A stretch of DNA of 26,485 nucleotides from NCBI GenBank assembly GCA_036266975.1, contig DATAWZ010000187.1, forward strand, positions 1 through 26,485. The letters are read 5' to 3'. The stretch comes from DATAWZ01 sp036266975. GTDB taxonomy: Bacteria; Actinomycetota; Thermoleophilia; Solirubrobacterales; Solirubrobacteraceae. The notes beneath the pieces are model-generated. The model did not search any database. It had not been told where the DNA came from and saw nothing but the letters and a program-made list of their open reading frames with translations. Numbering within the stretch: the first letter of the stretch is position 1; the number at the start of each line of letters is the position of its first letter. This document shows, piece after piece, positions 1 to 7,558 of this stretch. Both the position numbers and the translations under genes were made by a program.

Positions 1-1
1 C

Positions 2-1087
2 GGGCGCTGGTACCGGCTGGCGATGTTCGTCTCCAGCCATCGCCTACGTGTCGCGGTGCCGACCGCCGCCGTCCTGCTGCTCGCCGGCGTGCCCTTCCTG
101 CATGCGCAGTTCGCCGCGATCAGCGAGCGCGACCTGCCGGCGGGCGACCAGGCCCGGCAGGTCGCGCAGATCGCCGGCGCGCAATTCGGCGCCGCGGGCA
201 CCGCGCCCGCCGTCGTGCTCGTGCACGCCCCCCTGGACACTCCGGCGATGGCCTCGGTCCTGGCCCGGGCGGCGGTCGTGCCCGGGGTGCGCGGCGTAAC
301 CGCGCCGCAGGCGATCGGACCGAACGCGAGCAGGTTCAGCGCGATGATGCCCGCGGACAACGTCGGCCGCGCCGCGCAGCGGGCGGTGAAGGGGCTGCGC
401 GCGCTCGGCACGCCGGCCCTGCCGGTGAGCGTCGGCGGGTTCACCGCCGACTTCATCGACGCGCGCCACTCGATCGCGCAGCTGCTGCCGCTCGCGCTGG
501 CCATCGTCGCGCTGACCAGCGGGCTGGCGCTGTTCCTGCTCACCGGCTCGCTGGTGCTGCCGATCAAGGCGCTGCTGATGAACGCACTCACGCTGTCGGC
601 CGTGCTCGGCGCGCTCGTGTTCATCTTCCAGGACGGGCGGCTCCAGGGCCTGCTCGGCTACCAGGGGGTCGGCAACCTGGACCTGACGATGCCCGTGCTC
701 CTATTCGCCATCGCCTTCGGCCTGTCGACCGACTACGGGGTGTTCCTGCTCGCGCGGATCAAGGAGGAGCACGACCGCGGCCTGTCCAACGCCGAGGCGG
801 TCGCCGCGGGCCTGGAGCGCACGGGGCGGATCGTCACCGCCGCGGCGCTGCTGTTCTGCGTGGCCTTCGGGAGCTTCGTGACCTGCCGGCTGATCTTCAT
901 GAAGGAGGCCGGCGTCGGCGTCGCCTTGTCGGTGCTCATCGACGCACTGCTCATCCGGGCGCTGCTCGTGCCCTCGCTGATGGCGCTGCTGGGCGACTGG
1001 AACTGGTGGGCGCCGCGCCCGCTGCGCGCGCTATGGCGGCGGATCGCGATCAGCGAGGGCGATCCGGCGCCGGCGGCGCTGACCTGA
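2..1087 (+). CDS. MMPL/RND-family membrane transporter, C-terminal half (5' partial)
   Basis: The reading frame is open from base 2, so the gene begins before the window; only the C-terminal ~360 residues are seen. A membrane segment (about nt 50-115) is followed by an extracytoplasmic loop to about nt 470, then a cluster of hydrophobic segments (about nt 475-1005). The segment GLSTDYGVFLLARIKEE (nt 719-769) is the hallmark MMPL motif; its Asp is the presumed proton-relay residue of the family. This layout matches the second half of a two-fold repeated 12-helix MMPL exporter, which in actinobacteria moves lipids or other hydrophobic molecules out of the membrane. The substrate cannot be told. 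The methyltransferase starts 13 bases after the stop, so the two may be cotranscribed. Confidence 0.85.
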   Translation, partial: GRWYRLAMFVSSHRLRVAVPTAAVLLLAGVPFLHAQFAAISERDLPAGDQARQVAQIAGAQFGAAGTAPAVVLVHAPLDTPAMASVLARAAVVPGVRGVTAPQAIGPNASRFSAMMPADNVGRAAQRAVKGLRALGTPALPVSVGGFTADFIDARHSIAQLLPLALAIVALTSGLALFLLTGSLVLPIKALLMNALTLSAVLGALVFIFQDGRLQGLLGYQGVGNLDLTMPVLLFAIAFGLSTDYGVFLLARIKEEHDRGLSNAEAVAAGLERTGRIVTAAALLFCVAFGSFVTCRLIFMKEAGVGVALSVLIDALLIRALLVPSLMALLGDWNWWAPRPLRALWRRIAISEGDPAPAALT

Positions 1088-1100
1088 TTGGATCCGCGTC

Positions 1101-1754
1101 GTGCGCGACCCCCTCGGCCTGAACGAGCGGCTGTTCGCCTGGTGGTACCCGTACGTGTCCGGGCTCTCCGAACGCGCGGGCCAGCGCGAGATGCGCGCCG
1201 AGCTGATCGCCCAGGCCCACGGGCGCGCGCTGGAGATCGGCGCCGGCAGCGGGCTGAACCTGCCCCACTACGGGCCGAGCGTCAGCGAGCTCGTCGTCAC
1301 CGAGCCCAGCCCGCACATGCTCGCCCACCTGCGCCGGCGCCTGGAGCAGGAGCCCCCGCCGGTCGGCGAGTGGACCCTGCTGCTCGCGGGCGCCGAGACG
1401 CTGCCCTTCGAGGACGCGAGCTTTGACTGCGTCGTGGGCACCTATGTGCACTGCACGATCCCCGACCCGGCACGGGCGCTGCGCGAGGTCGCGCGCGTGC
1501 TCGCGCCGGGCGGGCGCTACCTGTACCTCGAGCACGTGCACGCCGGCGAGGGCACCGCCCTCGGGCGGATGCAGGACCTCATCGAGCTGCCCCACCGCTA
1601 CATCGCGGCCGGCTGCCACCCCAATCGGCGCACCGAACGGCTGCTGCGCGACTCGCCGCTCGTCCTCGAGCGGGTCGAGCACGGCACGATGCCGATGGCC
1701 TTTCCCTCCGTGCGCCCGGTGATCAGCGGCTCGGCGCGGGCGCCGGCGCGCTGA
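1101..1754 (+). CDS. Class I SAM-dependent methyltransferase
   Basis: The 217-residue protein carries the glycine-rich SAM-binding motif I (LEIGAGSGLNLPHY, residues 44-57), an acidic residue at the end of the next strand (VTEPS, about 66-70), and the post-motif ALREVARVLAPGGRYLYLEH typical of Methyltransf_11-type enzymes. It therefore probably transfers a methyl group from S-adenosylmethionine to a small molecule or lipid; the acceptor is unknown. The GTG start at 1101 gives a family-typical length and lies 13 bases after the transporter stop. The 3' end overlaps the 3' end of the convergent monooxygenase gene by 32 bases. No strong ribosome site is visible, which fits coupling to the transporter. 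Confidence 0.85.
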   Translation: MRDPLGLNERLFAWWYPYVSGLSERAGQREMRAELIAQAHGRALEIGAGSGLNLPHYGPSVSELVVTEPSPHMLAHLRRRLEQEPPPVGEWTLLLAGAETLPFEDASFDCVVGTYVHCTIPDPARALREVARVLAPGGRYLYLEHVHAGEGTALGRMQDLIELPHRYIAAGCHPNRRTERLLRDSPLVLERVEHGTMPMAFPSVRPVISGSARAPAR

Positions 1755-3192
1755 CCGCGGAGAACGTGTACTCGGCGGGGTCCAGCGTGCGCGCCTTCAC
1801 GCCGTACTCGCGCATGTAGCCGGGCCAGTTGGCCACGATCCGCCCGCGCTCGTCGCGATACCAGGAGTCGCACTGCGTCCACGCGGTCCCGGCGAAGCGC
1901 GCCTGCACCGCGCGGTCGCTCGCCGCCTCGACCTCGGGGCGCACCTCGACCGCGCCGGCGCCGCGCTCGCGGGCGAGCTGGAGCGCCTGGCGCAGATAGG
2001 CCGCCTGGACCTCCAGGTACCACACGATCGAGCCGCCCGAGGTGTTGGTGTTGGGCCCGTACATCACGAACATCGAGGGAAAGCCGGGGACGACCATCCC
2101 CAGATGGGCGTGCGCGCCCTGTGCCCACGTCTCGCGCAGCGTGCGCCCGCCGGGGCCGACGACCTCCATCGGGAACATGAAGTCGGTGGTGCGAAAGCCG
2201 GTGCCGTAGATCACGCAGTCGACCTCGTGGTGCCCGCCACCGGCGGTTCGCAGGCCGTCGGGCGTCATCTCGGTGATCGCCTCGGTGAGGACCTGCACGT
2301 TCGGGCGTTGCAGCGCGGGCAGAAACGCCGAGCTGAACAGCACCCGCTTGCAACCGAAGGTGTAGTCGGGCCACACCGCCCGGCGCAGCGCGGCGTCGCG
2401 CAGCTGAAGGCGCATGAAGCTCGCCGAGCGCGCCCGGCCGACCAGGCCGATCGTGCGTGGGTGGCGGATCATCATCGTCAGCGTCTCGCCGTAGTTGAAC
2501 AGGAACTTCCGGCGGAAGGCCTGCACGCCGGGGACGTGCTGGAAGACGGCCTTCGTGGCCGCCGGGTAGGGCCGGTTGCTCCGCGGCAGGAACCAGTTGC
2601 CGCTGCGCTGGAAGACGAGCAGCCGCTGCACCTCGCCGGCGATCTCGGGCACGAACTGCACGGCGCTCGCGCCGGTGCCGATGACCGCCACCCGCTTGCC
2701 GCGCAGGTCGTAGTCGTGGTCCCACTGGGCCGAATGGAAGCTGTGCCCGGCGAAGGCCTCGCGCCCGGGAATGTTCGGCCAGGCGGGCTGGTGCAGCTGC
2801 CCGGTGGCGATCACCAGGGCCGAGGCCTGGAAGCGCCGGCCGTCCTCGCTGTGCACCGTCCAGCCCCCGTCCCACTCACAGCGGGCGACCCGCGTGTCCG
2901 GGACGAGCAGACGATCGACGCCGTGGTCGCGGGCGACGCCCTGCAGGTAGCGCAGGATCTCCGGCTGGGGCGAGCACAGCCGCGGCCAGTCGCGACGCTG
3001 GGCGAACGAGAACGAGTACAGGTGGCTGGGTACGTCGCAGGCCGCGCCCGGATAGTGGTTGTGAAACCAGGTGCCGCCGATCTGCGGCGCGGACTCCAGC
3101 AGCGTCAGGTCGCGAAACCCGTGTCGCTGGAGCTCGATCGCGGCGGCCACGCCCCCAAAGCCGGCGCCCACGATGATCACGCTCGGGTCCAC
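1723..3192 (-). CDS. Flavin-containing / Baeyer-Villiger-type monooxygenase
   Basis: The 489-residue protein has an N-terminal FAD Rossmann motif (GAGFGG, residues 9-14) and the segment GGTWFHNHYPGAACDV (39-54). The Baeyer-Villiger fingerprint FxGxxxHxxxWD is at 147-158 (FAGHSFHSAQWD), a second NADPH-binding GTGASA is at 172-177, and a late VIYGTGF motif follows. This is a type I class-B flavoprotein monooxygenase. Members oxidise ketones or aldehydes to esters or lactones, or oxygenate heteroatoms, using NADPH and O2. The GTG start at 3192 lies 6 bases after the stop of the membrane hydroxylase, so the two genes form an operon. The FadR-like divergent regulator probably controls both. The fingerprint is complete, so the fold call is firm; the substrate is not known. 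Confidence 0.92.
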   Translation of the reverse strand: MDPSVIIVGAGFGGVAAAIELQRHGFRDLTLLESAPQIGGTWFHNHYPGAACDVPSHLYSFSFAQRRDWPRLCSPQPEILRYLQGVARDHGVDRLLVPDTRVARCEWDGGWTVHSEDGRRFQASALVIATGQLHQPAWPNIPGREAFAGHSFHSAQWDHDYDLRGKRVAVIGTGASAVQFVPEIAGEVQRLLVFQRSGNWFLPRSNRPYPAATKAVFQHVPGVQAFRRKFLFNYGETLTMMIRHPRTIGLVGRARSASFMRLQLRDAALRRAVWPDYTFGCKRVLFSSAFLPALQRPNVQVLTEAITEMTPDGLRTAGGGHHEVDCVIYGTGFRTTDFMFPMEVVGPGGRTLRETWAQGAHAHLGMVVPGFPSMFVMYGPNTNTSGGSIVWYLEVQAAYLRQALQLARERGAGAVEVRPEVEAASDRAVQARFAGTAWTQCDSWYRDERGRIVANWPGYMREYGVKARTLDPAEYTFSAVSAPAPAPSR

Positions 3193-3198
3193 GAGCGC

Positions 3199-4038
3199 TC
3201 AGCCTAGCCGGGTCGGCTGCCAGCCCGGACCGCGCACCAGATAGCCGACGCGGTCGCGCCAGCGGCGCGCCCCGCGCACGTCGCGCCAGATCGCCCCGTA
3301 CTCGTGAAAGGCGGCCCTCACCGGGTTGAAGGTGTCGATGTTCTTGGTCAGCCCGTAGCGCACGCGCTCGCCCTCGGGCTCGAAGGTGCCCAGCAGGCGA
3401 TCCCAGATGATCAGGATGCCGGCGTAGTTGCGGTCCAGGTACTGGGACTGCGAGCCGTGGTGGACCCGGTGGTGGCTGGGGGTGTTGAAGATCGCCTCGA
3501 TCGGGCGCGGCAGGCTCCCGATCGTCTCTGTGTGGATCCAGAACTGGTAGAGCAGGTTCCAGGACTGGGCCAGGAACACCATCCACGGCTTGAAGCCCAC
3601 CAGCGGCTCCCAGGCCCAGAAGATGATGTTGTCGAACGGCGTCCACGGCTGGCGCAGCGCCGTCGACAGGTTGTAGCGCTGGCTGGAGTGGTGGACGACG
3701 TGGGTGGCCCAGAAGATGCGGATCCGGTGGCTGGCCCGGTGGTACCAGTAGTAGGAGAAGTCGTCGGCGAAGAACAGCGCCACCCACGTCCACGGCGAGC
3801 CGACCGACAGGCGCAGCGGCGTGAGCTCGTACAGCCCGGCATAGGCCACGACGAGCACGAGCTTCCAGCCCACGTCGCCGACCACCTTGCCCAGGCCCAG
3901 GGTGATGCTCGTGCGCGTGTCGCGCGCCTCGTAACCGAGCACCGAATCTTCGTCGTGGTGCGCGCGGCGCAGCACGAGCAGCTCGAGCACGAGCAGGGCG
4001 ACGAAGGCCGGGATCGCGTCGACGATGAGATCGACCAC
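3199..4038 (-). CDS. Sterol desaturase/fatty-acid hydroxylase family protein, alkylglycerol-monooxygenase-like
   Basis: This 279-residue integral membrane protein has the di-iron histidine clusters of the FA_hydroxylase family: HRASH (residues 100-104), HVVHH (113-117), an isolated His in WIHTE (169) and HHRVHH (189-194). The stretches YNLSTALRQ, LLYQFWIHTE, NTPSHHRVHHG and DRNYAGILIIWD closely resemble remembered animal alkylglycerol monooxygenase (AGMO), which hydroxylates the ether bond of glyceryl ethers. Other family members act on sterols or fatty acids. Hydrophobic segments occur near 8-24, 57-72, 84-99 and 133-168. The frame stays open far upstream, but the GTG at 4038 is the last start before the first hydrophobic segment. 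It has no ribosome site, and a FadR-like operator covers it, consistent with a nearly leaderless message. The family call is firm; the ether-lipid role is inference. Confidence 0.85.
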   Translation of the reverse strand: MVDLIVDAIPAFVALLVLELLVLRRAHHDEDSVLGYEARDTRTSITLGLGKVVGDVGWKLVLVVAYAGLYELTPLRLSVGSPWTWVALFFADDFSYYWYHRASHRIRIFWATHVVHHSSQRYNLSTALRQPWTPFDNIIFWAWEPLVGFKPWMVFLAQSWNLLYQFWIHTETIGSLPRPIEAIFNTPSHHRVHHGSQSQYLDRNYAGILIIWDRLLGTFEPEGERVRYGLTKNIDTFNPVRAAFHEYGAIWRDVRGARRWRDRVGYLVRGPGWQPTRLG

Positions 4039-4092
4039 TGGTACAACCAGTTTACCAGTGCGCGGCGCCGCGCGGTTCGCTGGTATAACCGG
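4037..4092. promoter_or_regulatory. Divergent promoter with two FadR-like operators
   Basis: Operator 1 (4037-4051) is a perfect interrupted palindrome, ACTGGT-ACA-ACCAGT. An extra ACCAGT half-site lies at 4054-4059. Operator 2 (4080-4092) is CTGGT-ATA-ACCGG. These match the TGGTNNNACCA core bound by FadR-type GntR proteins, and operator 1 is very close to the Escherichia coli fadB site as remembered. Operator 2 contains an extended -10 (TG-G-TATAAC, -10 at 4084-4089) that ends 7 bases before the regulator's GTG. On the minus strand TAAACT (4054-4049) overlaps operator 1 just before the hydroxylase GTG. Binding would thus block both directions, giving autoregulation and control of the oxygenase pair. 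Confidence 0.7.
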
Positions 4093-4096
4093 CGCG

Positions 4097-4825
4097 GTGA
4101 GGTCCCTGTCCCTGGCCCCGCTGCCCCGCCGGGGACGCATCTCCGACGCCGCCCATGACCGGCTGCTGGAGGCGATCCTCACCGGAAGGATCCCCCCCGG
4201 CGAGTCGCTGCCCTCCGAGCGCCAGCTCAGCGAGGCGTGGGGCATCAGCCGCCACGCCGTGCGCGAGGCGCTCAGCCGCCTGCAGCAGGCCCAGCTCGTC
4301 GTGGTCGCCCAGGGCGGTGCGACCCGCGTGCTCGACTGGCGGGCGACCGGGGGCCTCGAGCTCCTGCTCGCGGTCGGCGTCGACGGCACCGGCGCGCTCG
4401 ACGCCGACCTGCTGCGCTCGGTCCTCGAGTTGCGCGCCTGCATCGGCCAGGACGCCGCGCGCCGCTGCGCCCAGCGCGGGCCGGCGCCGCTGCGGCGCGA
4501 GGCCGCCGAGCTGGCCGACGGCGTCGCCGCCGAGCGCGACCGTGAGCGCCGCGCGGCGCTCTACCAGCAGCTGTGGGAGCGGCTGGTCGAGGGCTCGGGC
4601 AACGTCGCCTACCGGCTCGCCTTCAACACCCTGGTCCGGGGGCTGCAGCGCATGCACGAGCTCGAGCTCGCGCTCGCCCCCGCGCCCTCCGAGGCCGGCC
4701 AGGTGGCCGCGCTCGCGGCGGCGCTGCGCGGGCGCGATGGCGAGGGCGCGGCGGCGGCTGCCGGCGAGCTGCTCGGCCGCTCGATGGCCCGCGGGCGCCG
4801 CGCGCTAGGAACTCGGGGGGTGTAG
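4097..4825 (+). CDS. FadR/GntR-family transcriptional regulator
   Basis: The 242-residue protein has an N-terminal GntR winged helix. Residues 14-80 include RIPPGESLPSERQLSEAWGI followed by SRHAVREALSRL, the usual recognition helix. An alpha-helical C-terminal effector domain (about 95-235) is of the FadR/FCD kind. FadR-type proteins bind acyl-CoA or carboxylate ligands and release DNA. The GTG start at 4097 is preferred to an upstream ATG at 4025, because an extended -10 box ends 7 bases before it and the winged helix then begins close to the N-terminus. The gene is divergent from the AGMO-like/BVMO operon, with operators between them, so that operon is the likely target. Whether the helical domain is FCD or FadR_C cannot be settled by eye. 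Confidence 0.88.
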   Translation: MRSLSLAPLPRRGRISDAAHDRLLEAILTGRIPPGESLPSERQLSEAWGISRHAVREALSRLQQAQLVVVAQGGATRVLDWRATGGLELLLAVGVDGTGALDADLLRSVLELRACIGQDAARRCAQRGPAPLRREAAELADGVAAERDRERRAALYQQLWERLVEGSGNVAYRLAFNTLVRGLQRMHELELALAPAPSEAGQVAALAAALRGRDGEGAAAAAGELLGRSMARGRRALGTRGV

Positions 4826-4828
4826 GAA

Positions 4829-4848
4829 GTGGTCGCTATAGCGACCAC
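4829..4848. other. 20-bp perfect palindrome after the regulator gene
   Basis: GTGGTCGCTATAGCGACCAC reads identically on both strands and starts 3 bases after the regulator's stop codon. It could form a hairpin, but no T-rich tract follows in either direction, so it is not a standard terminator. Its half GTGGTCGC is unlike the operators upstream of the regulator. It may be a protein-binding site or the end of a lost mobile element. The stretch 4826-5053 otherwise shows no gene; a second short hairpin, with CTGAGCG and CGCTCAG arms, is at 4970-4990. Confidence 0.5.
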
Positions 4849-5053
4849 AAGGTGCGCCACCGCAGACGATTGATGCCACGGTCCGGGGTGTGGTCGTGGT
4901 TTCAGAGGAGTTGTGGGGAGGGTTGAGGGTTGGCCTCGCACTCGAGGCGTCGGTCCCCGTGCGGTTGCGCTGAGCGACCTGCGCGCTCAGGAGGCAGAGC
5001 GCGGCCGTCCTCGGTGCCGGCGGGTGTAGGAGGCGATCCTGCAGGGCGCTCTG

Positions 5054-5202
5054 CGCGGCGGGGCACGCTCGGACGGTCGCCCCGGGGCCTGGGACTGGCG
5101 CTCCTGCGGGCGATTCGTCGAGGCGCACGGCGGGCGGATCTGGCCGGAGGACACGGCGCGCGCGGCGGTGGCGAGAGCGTCAACCAGCCGGTGGTCGCCT
5201 GA
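5054..5202 (+). pseudogene. Decayed C-terminal remnant of a sensor histidine kinase (HATPase_c)
   Basis: Pieces in two alternating frames join into the end of a kinase ATP-binding domain. GGARSDGRPG (frame of 5063) is followed by GLGLALLRAI (5086-5115, next frame). VEAHGGRIWPEDTAR (5117-5161) is in the first frame again, and GGGES (5164-5178) follows. In intact kinases the order is a GxGLGLA G2 box, then a helix and VEAHGGRIW, then a GGGxxF strand. The frame changes mean it cannot make the domain. No phosphoacceptor His, N box or G1 box is seen upstream, so only the tail survives. No response-regulator gene is nearby. Confidence 0.55.
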
Positions 5203-5228
5203 TGGGAGGGGTGCCCATTCCGGGCCTA

Positions 5229-6365
5229 CTAGGAGACCGCGCCGGCTTCCCTGAGCTCGGCGATCTCGTCGGCCTCGATGCCCCAGGCGGCGAGCGCCTC
5301 GTCGGTATCGGCGCCGGGCATCGGGGTCTCGTGCTGCACCTCGCCGGGGGTCGCGCTGAAGCGCGGCGCCGGCGCCGGCTGGACCTGCTCGCCGACCTTC
5401 ACGAACGCGCCCCGGGCGACGTTGTGGGCATGGGCCGGGGCCTCCTCGAGCGTGAGCACCGGCGTCGTACACGCCTCGGCGTGCTCGAAGACCTCGGTCC
5501 ACTCATCGCGGGTGCGGGTCGCGAAGATCGCCGCCACGCGCTCCTTGAACTCCGGCCAGCGCGCGGTGTCGAACTGCGGCATCTCCTCGGCCGGGATCCC
5601 CAGCAGCCGCAGCAGCTCGGCGTAGAACTGGGGCTCGATCGCTCCGACGGCCATGTAGCGCCCGTCGGAGGTCTCGTAGACCTCGTAGAAGTGCGCCCCG
5701 GTGTCCAGGACGTTGCCGCCGGCGTCGTTGGGCCACATCCCCGAGGCCCGCATCCCGAAGAGCATCGAGCCCAGCGAGGCTGCGCCCTCGACCATCGCGG
5801 CGTCGACGACCTGCCCCTGCCCGGTGGCCCGCGCGTGCAGGATCCCGCATACCAGGCCGAAGGCCAGGTACATACCGCCGCCGCCGTAGTCGCCGACGAG
5901 GTTGATCGGCGGCATCGGCCTCTCCCCCCGGCGCTGGAAGAGGCTCAGCACGCCGGCGAGCGAGATGTAGTTGATGTCGTGCCCGGCGACCGAGGACATC
6001 GGGCCGTCCTGGCCATAGCCGGTCATGCGCCCGTAGACGAGCTTGGGGTTGCGGGCGAGGACGACGTCCGGGCCGAGCCCCAGGCGCTCCATCACGCCCG
6101 GTCGGAAGCCCTCCATCAGCGCGTCGGCGCGCTCGCACAGCCGCAGCACGGCCTCCACCGCGGCGGGCTGCTTGAGGTCGACGAGCACCGACGGGCGCCC
6201 GCGGCAGTTGGGGTTCCAGTTGCCCGACCCCAGGCCCGGGCCGGGGCCCGAGCGCTCCAGGCGGATCAGCTCGGCGCCGAGGTCGGAGAGCAGCATCCCG
6301 GCGAAGGGACCGGGACCGATGCTCGCGATCTCGACGATCTTGACACCGCCGAGCGGTCCGGTCAC
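5229..6365 (-). CDS. Alpha-methylacyl-CoA racemase (CaiB/BaiF family)
   Basis: The 378-residue protein belongs to the family III CoA-transferase fold but carries the racemase catalytic set. His129 lies in AGHDINYISLAG, Asp159 in NLVGDYGGGG and Glu244 in VGAIEPQFY. Each is offset by three from the His126, Asp156 and Glu241 remembered for the Mycobacterium tuberculosis enzyme. The region DACVTPVL-like (ACTTPVLTLEEAPAH) also matches this subgroup. It would interconvert (2R)- and (2S)-methylacyl-CoA esters so that branched chains can enter beta-oxidation. The GTG start at 6365 overlaps the thiolase stop as GTGA, so translation is probably coupled. It is the last gene of a three-gene operon. A CoA-transferase activity is less likely given the intact racemase triad. 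Confidence 0.9.
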   Translation of the reverse strand: MTGPLGGVKIVEIASIGPGPFAGMLLSDLGAELIRLERSGPGPGLGSGNWNPNCRGRPSVLVDLKQPAAVEAVLRLCERADALMEGFRPGVMERLGLGPDVVLARNPKLVYGRMTGYGQDGPMSSVAGHDINYISLAGVLSLFQRRGERPMPPINLVGDYGGGGMYLAFGLVCGILHARATGQGQVVDAAMVEGAASLGSMLFGMRASGMWPNDAGGNVLDTGAHFYEVYETSDGRYMAVGAIEPQFYAELLRLLGIPAEEMPQFDTARWPEFKERVAAIFATRTRDEWTEVFEHAEACTTPVLTLEEAPAHAHNVARGAFVKVGEQVQPAPAPRFSATPGEVQHETPMPGADTDEALAAWGIEADEIAELREAGAVS

Positions 6366-7558
6366 TGCGCGGGCTTGTAGACGGTGACGACCGCCGCGCC
6401 GCCGAGGCCGATGTTGTGCTGCAGCGCGACCTTGGCACTCGGCACCTGGCGCTTGTCGGCCTGGCCGCGCAGCTGCCAGGTCAGCTCCGAGCACTGCGCC
6501 AGACCGGTCGCCCCGAGCGGGTGGCCCTTGGAGATCAGCCCGCCCGAGGGGTTGACGACCGGGCCCTCGCCACCGTAGGTCGTCGCCTCGGCCTCGACGA
6601 GCTTGTGGCCCTCGCCCTCGCCGCACAGGCCGAGCGCCTCGTAGGTGATCAGCTCGTTGGCGCTGAAGCAGTCGTGCAGCTCGATGACGTCGACCTCGTC
6701 GATCGCGGTCTCGGCCTCGGCGAGCGCCCGCTCGGCCGCCATGCGGCTCATGTCCGCGCCGCAGATCGTGATGCACGAGGGCGGATCGCTGAAGGTCGAG
6801 CCCAGATCGGTGGCCATCGCCTGGCCGACGATCTCGACCGCCTGGCCCCACAGGTCGTGCTCGTCGACGAACCGCTCGCTGGCGAGGATCGCCACGCCCG
6901 AGCCGTCCGAGGTCGGCGAGCACTGCAGCTTGGTCAGCGGGTCGTGGATCATCTTCGCGTTCTTGATGTCCTCGAGCGTGTAGACGTCCTGGAACTGCGC
7001 GTAGGGGTTGTTGACCGAGTGCTTGTGGTTCTTGTAGCCGATCCACGCGTAGTGGTCGGGGTTCGAGCCGTAGCGCTCCATGTGCTCGCGGCCGGCGTTG
7101 CCGAACATCTGCGGCGCGAACGGCGACTCCTCCGGCGCGCGCGCCGCCGCCATCGCCGACAGGTGCTTGTCCAGGGCCTGGGTGCGATCGGTGTACTTCA
7201 TCCCCAGCGAGCCCTTCTCCATCTTCTCGAAGCCGAGCGCCATCGCGCAGTCGACGATGCCCCCGCGAACCGCCTGGCGGGCGAGGAACAGGGCGCTCGA
7301 CCCCGTCGCGCAGTTGTTGTTGACGTTGAGCACCGGGATGCCGGTCAGCCCGAGCTGGTAGACGGCCCGCTGGCCGTAGGTCGAGTCGCCGTAGCAATAG
7401 CCGGCGTAGACCTGCTCGATGTCCTCGTAGGCGACGCCGGCGTCGGCCAGCGCCTTCTCGCCGGCCTCCTTGACCATGTCCGGGTAATCCCAGTCGCGGC
7501 TGAAGGGCTTCTCGAACTTGGTCATGCCGACCCCGATGACGAACGTGCGGTTGCTCAT
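6362..7558 (-). CDS. SCPx-type thiolase / lipid-transfer protein family acetyl-CoA acyltransferase
   Basis: The 398-residue thiolase-fold protein has the acylated cysteine in NNNCATGSSAL (Cys83), the HDCFSANEL motif (295-303) and the GHPLGATG loop (345-352, catalytic His346). The HDCF motif and overall length mark the SCP2/SCPx thiolase subgroup, which cleaves 3-ketoacyl-CoAs with branched or bulky chains such as sterol side chains. No SCP2 sterol-carrier domain is fused. The ATG at 7558 overlaps the preceding MaoC stop as ATGA, and its own stop overlaps the racemase start. The frame runs open upstream, but the conserved N-terminus (VIGVGMTKF) fixes the start. The lack of a dehydrogenase in this operon means other loci must supply that step. 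Confidence 0.9.
   Translation of the reverse strand: MSNRTFVIGVGMTKFEKPFSRDWDYPDMVKEAGEKALADAGVAYEDIEQVYAGYCYGDSTYGQRAVYQLGLTGIPVLNVNNNCATGSSALFLARQAVRGGIVDCAMALGFEKMEKGSLGMKYTDRTQALDKHLSAMAAARAPEESPFAPQMFGNAGREHMERYGSNPDHYAWIGYKNHKHSVNNPYAQFQDVYTLEDIKNAKMIHDPLTKLQCSPTSDGSGVAILASERFVDEHDLWGQAVEIVGQAMATDLGSTFSDPPSCITICGADMSRMAAERALAEAETAIDEVDVIELHDCFSANELITYEALGLCGEGEGHKLVEAEATTYGGEGPVVNPSGGLISKGHPLGATGLAQCSELTWQLRGQADKRQVPSAKVALQHNIGLGGAAVVTVYKPAQ

Noticed and set aside
4039..4443. N-terminal extension of the AGMO-like hydroxylase into the regulator gene
   Set aside because: It would run antisense through the winged-helix domain, is Ser/Arg-rich and not membrane-like, and passes through the shared operators.
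4829..4848. Palindrome as an intrinsic terminator of the regulator gene
   Set aside because: No T-rich run follows on either strand, and the AT centre pairs fully, leaving no natural loop.
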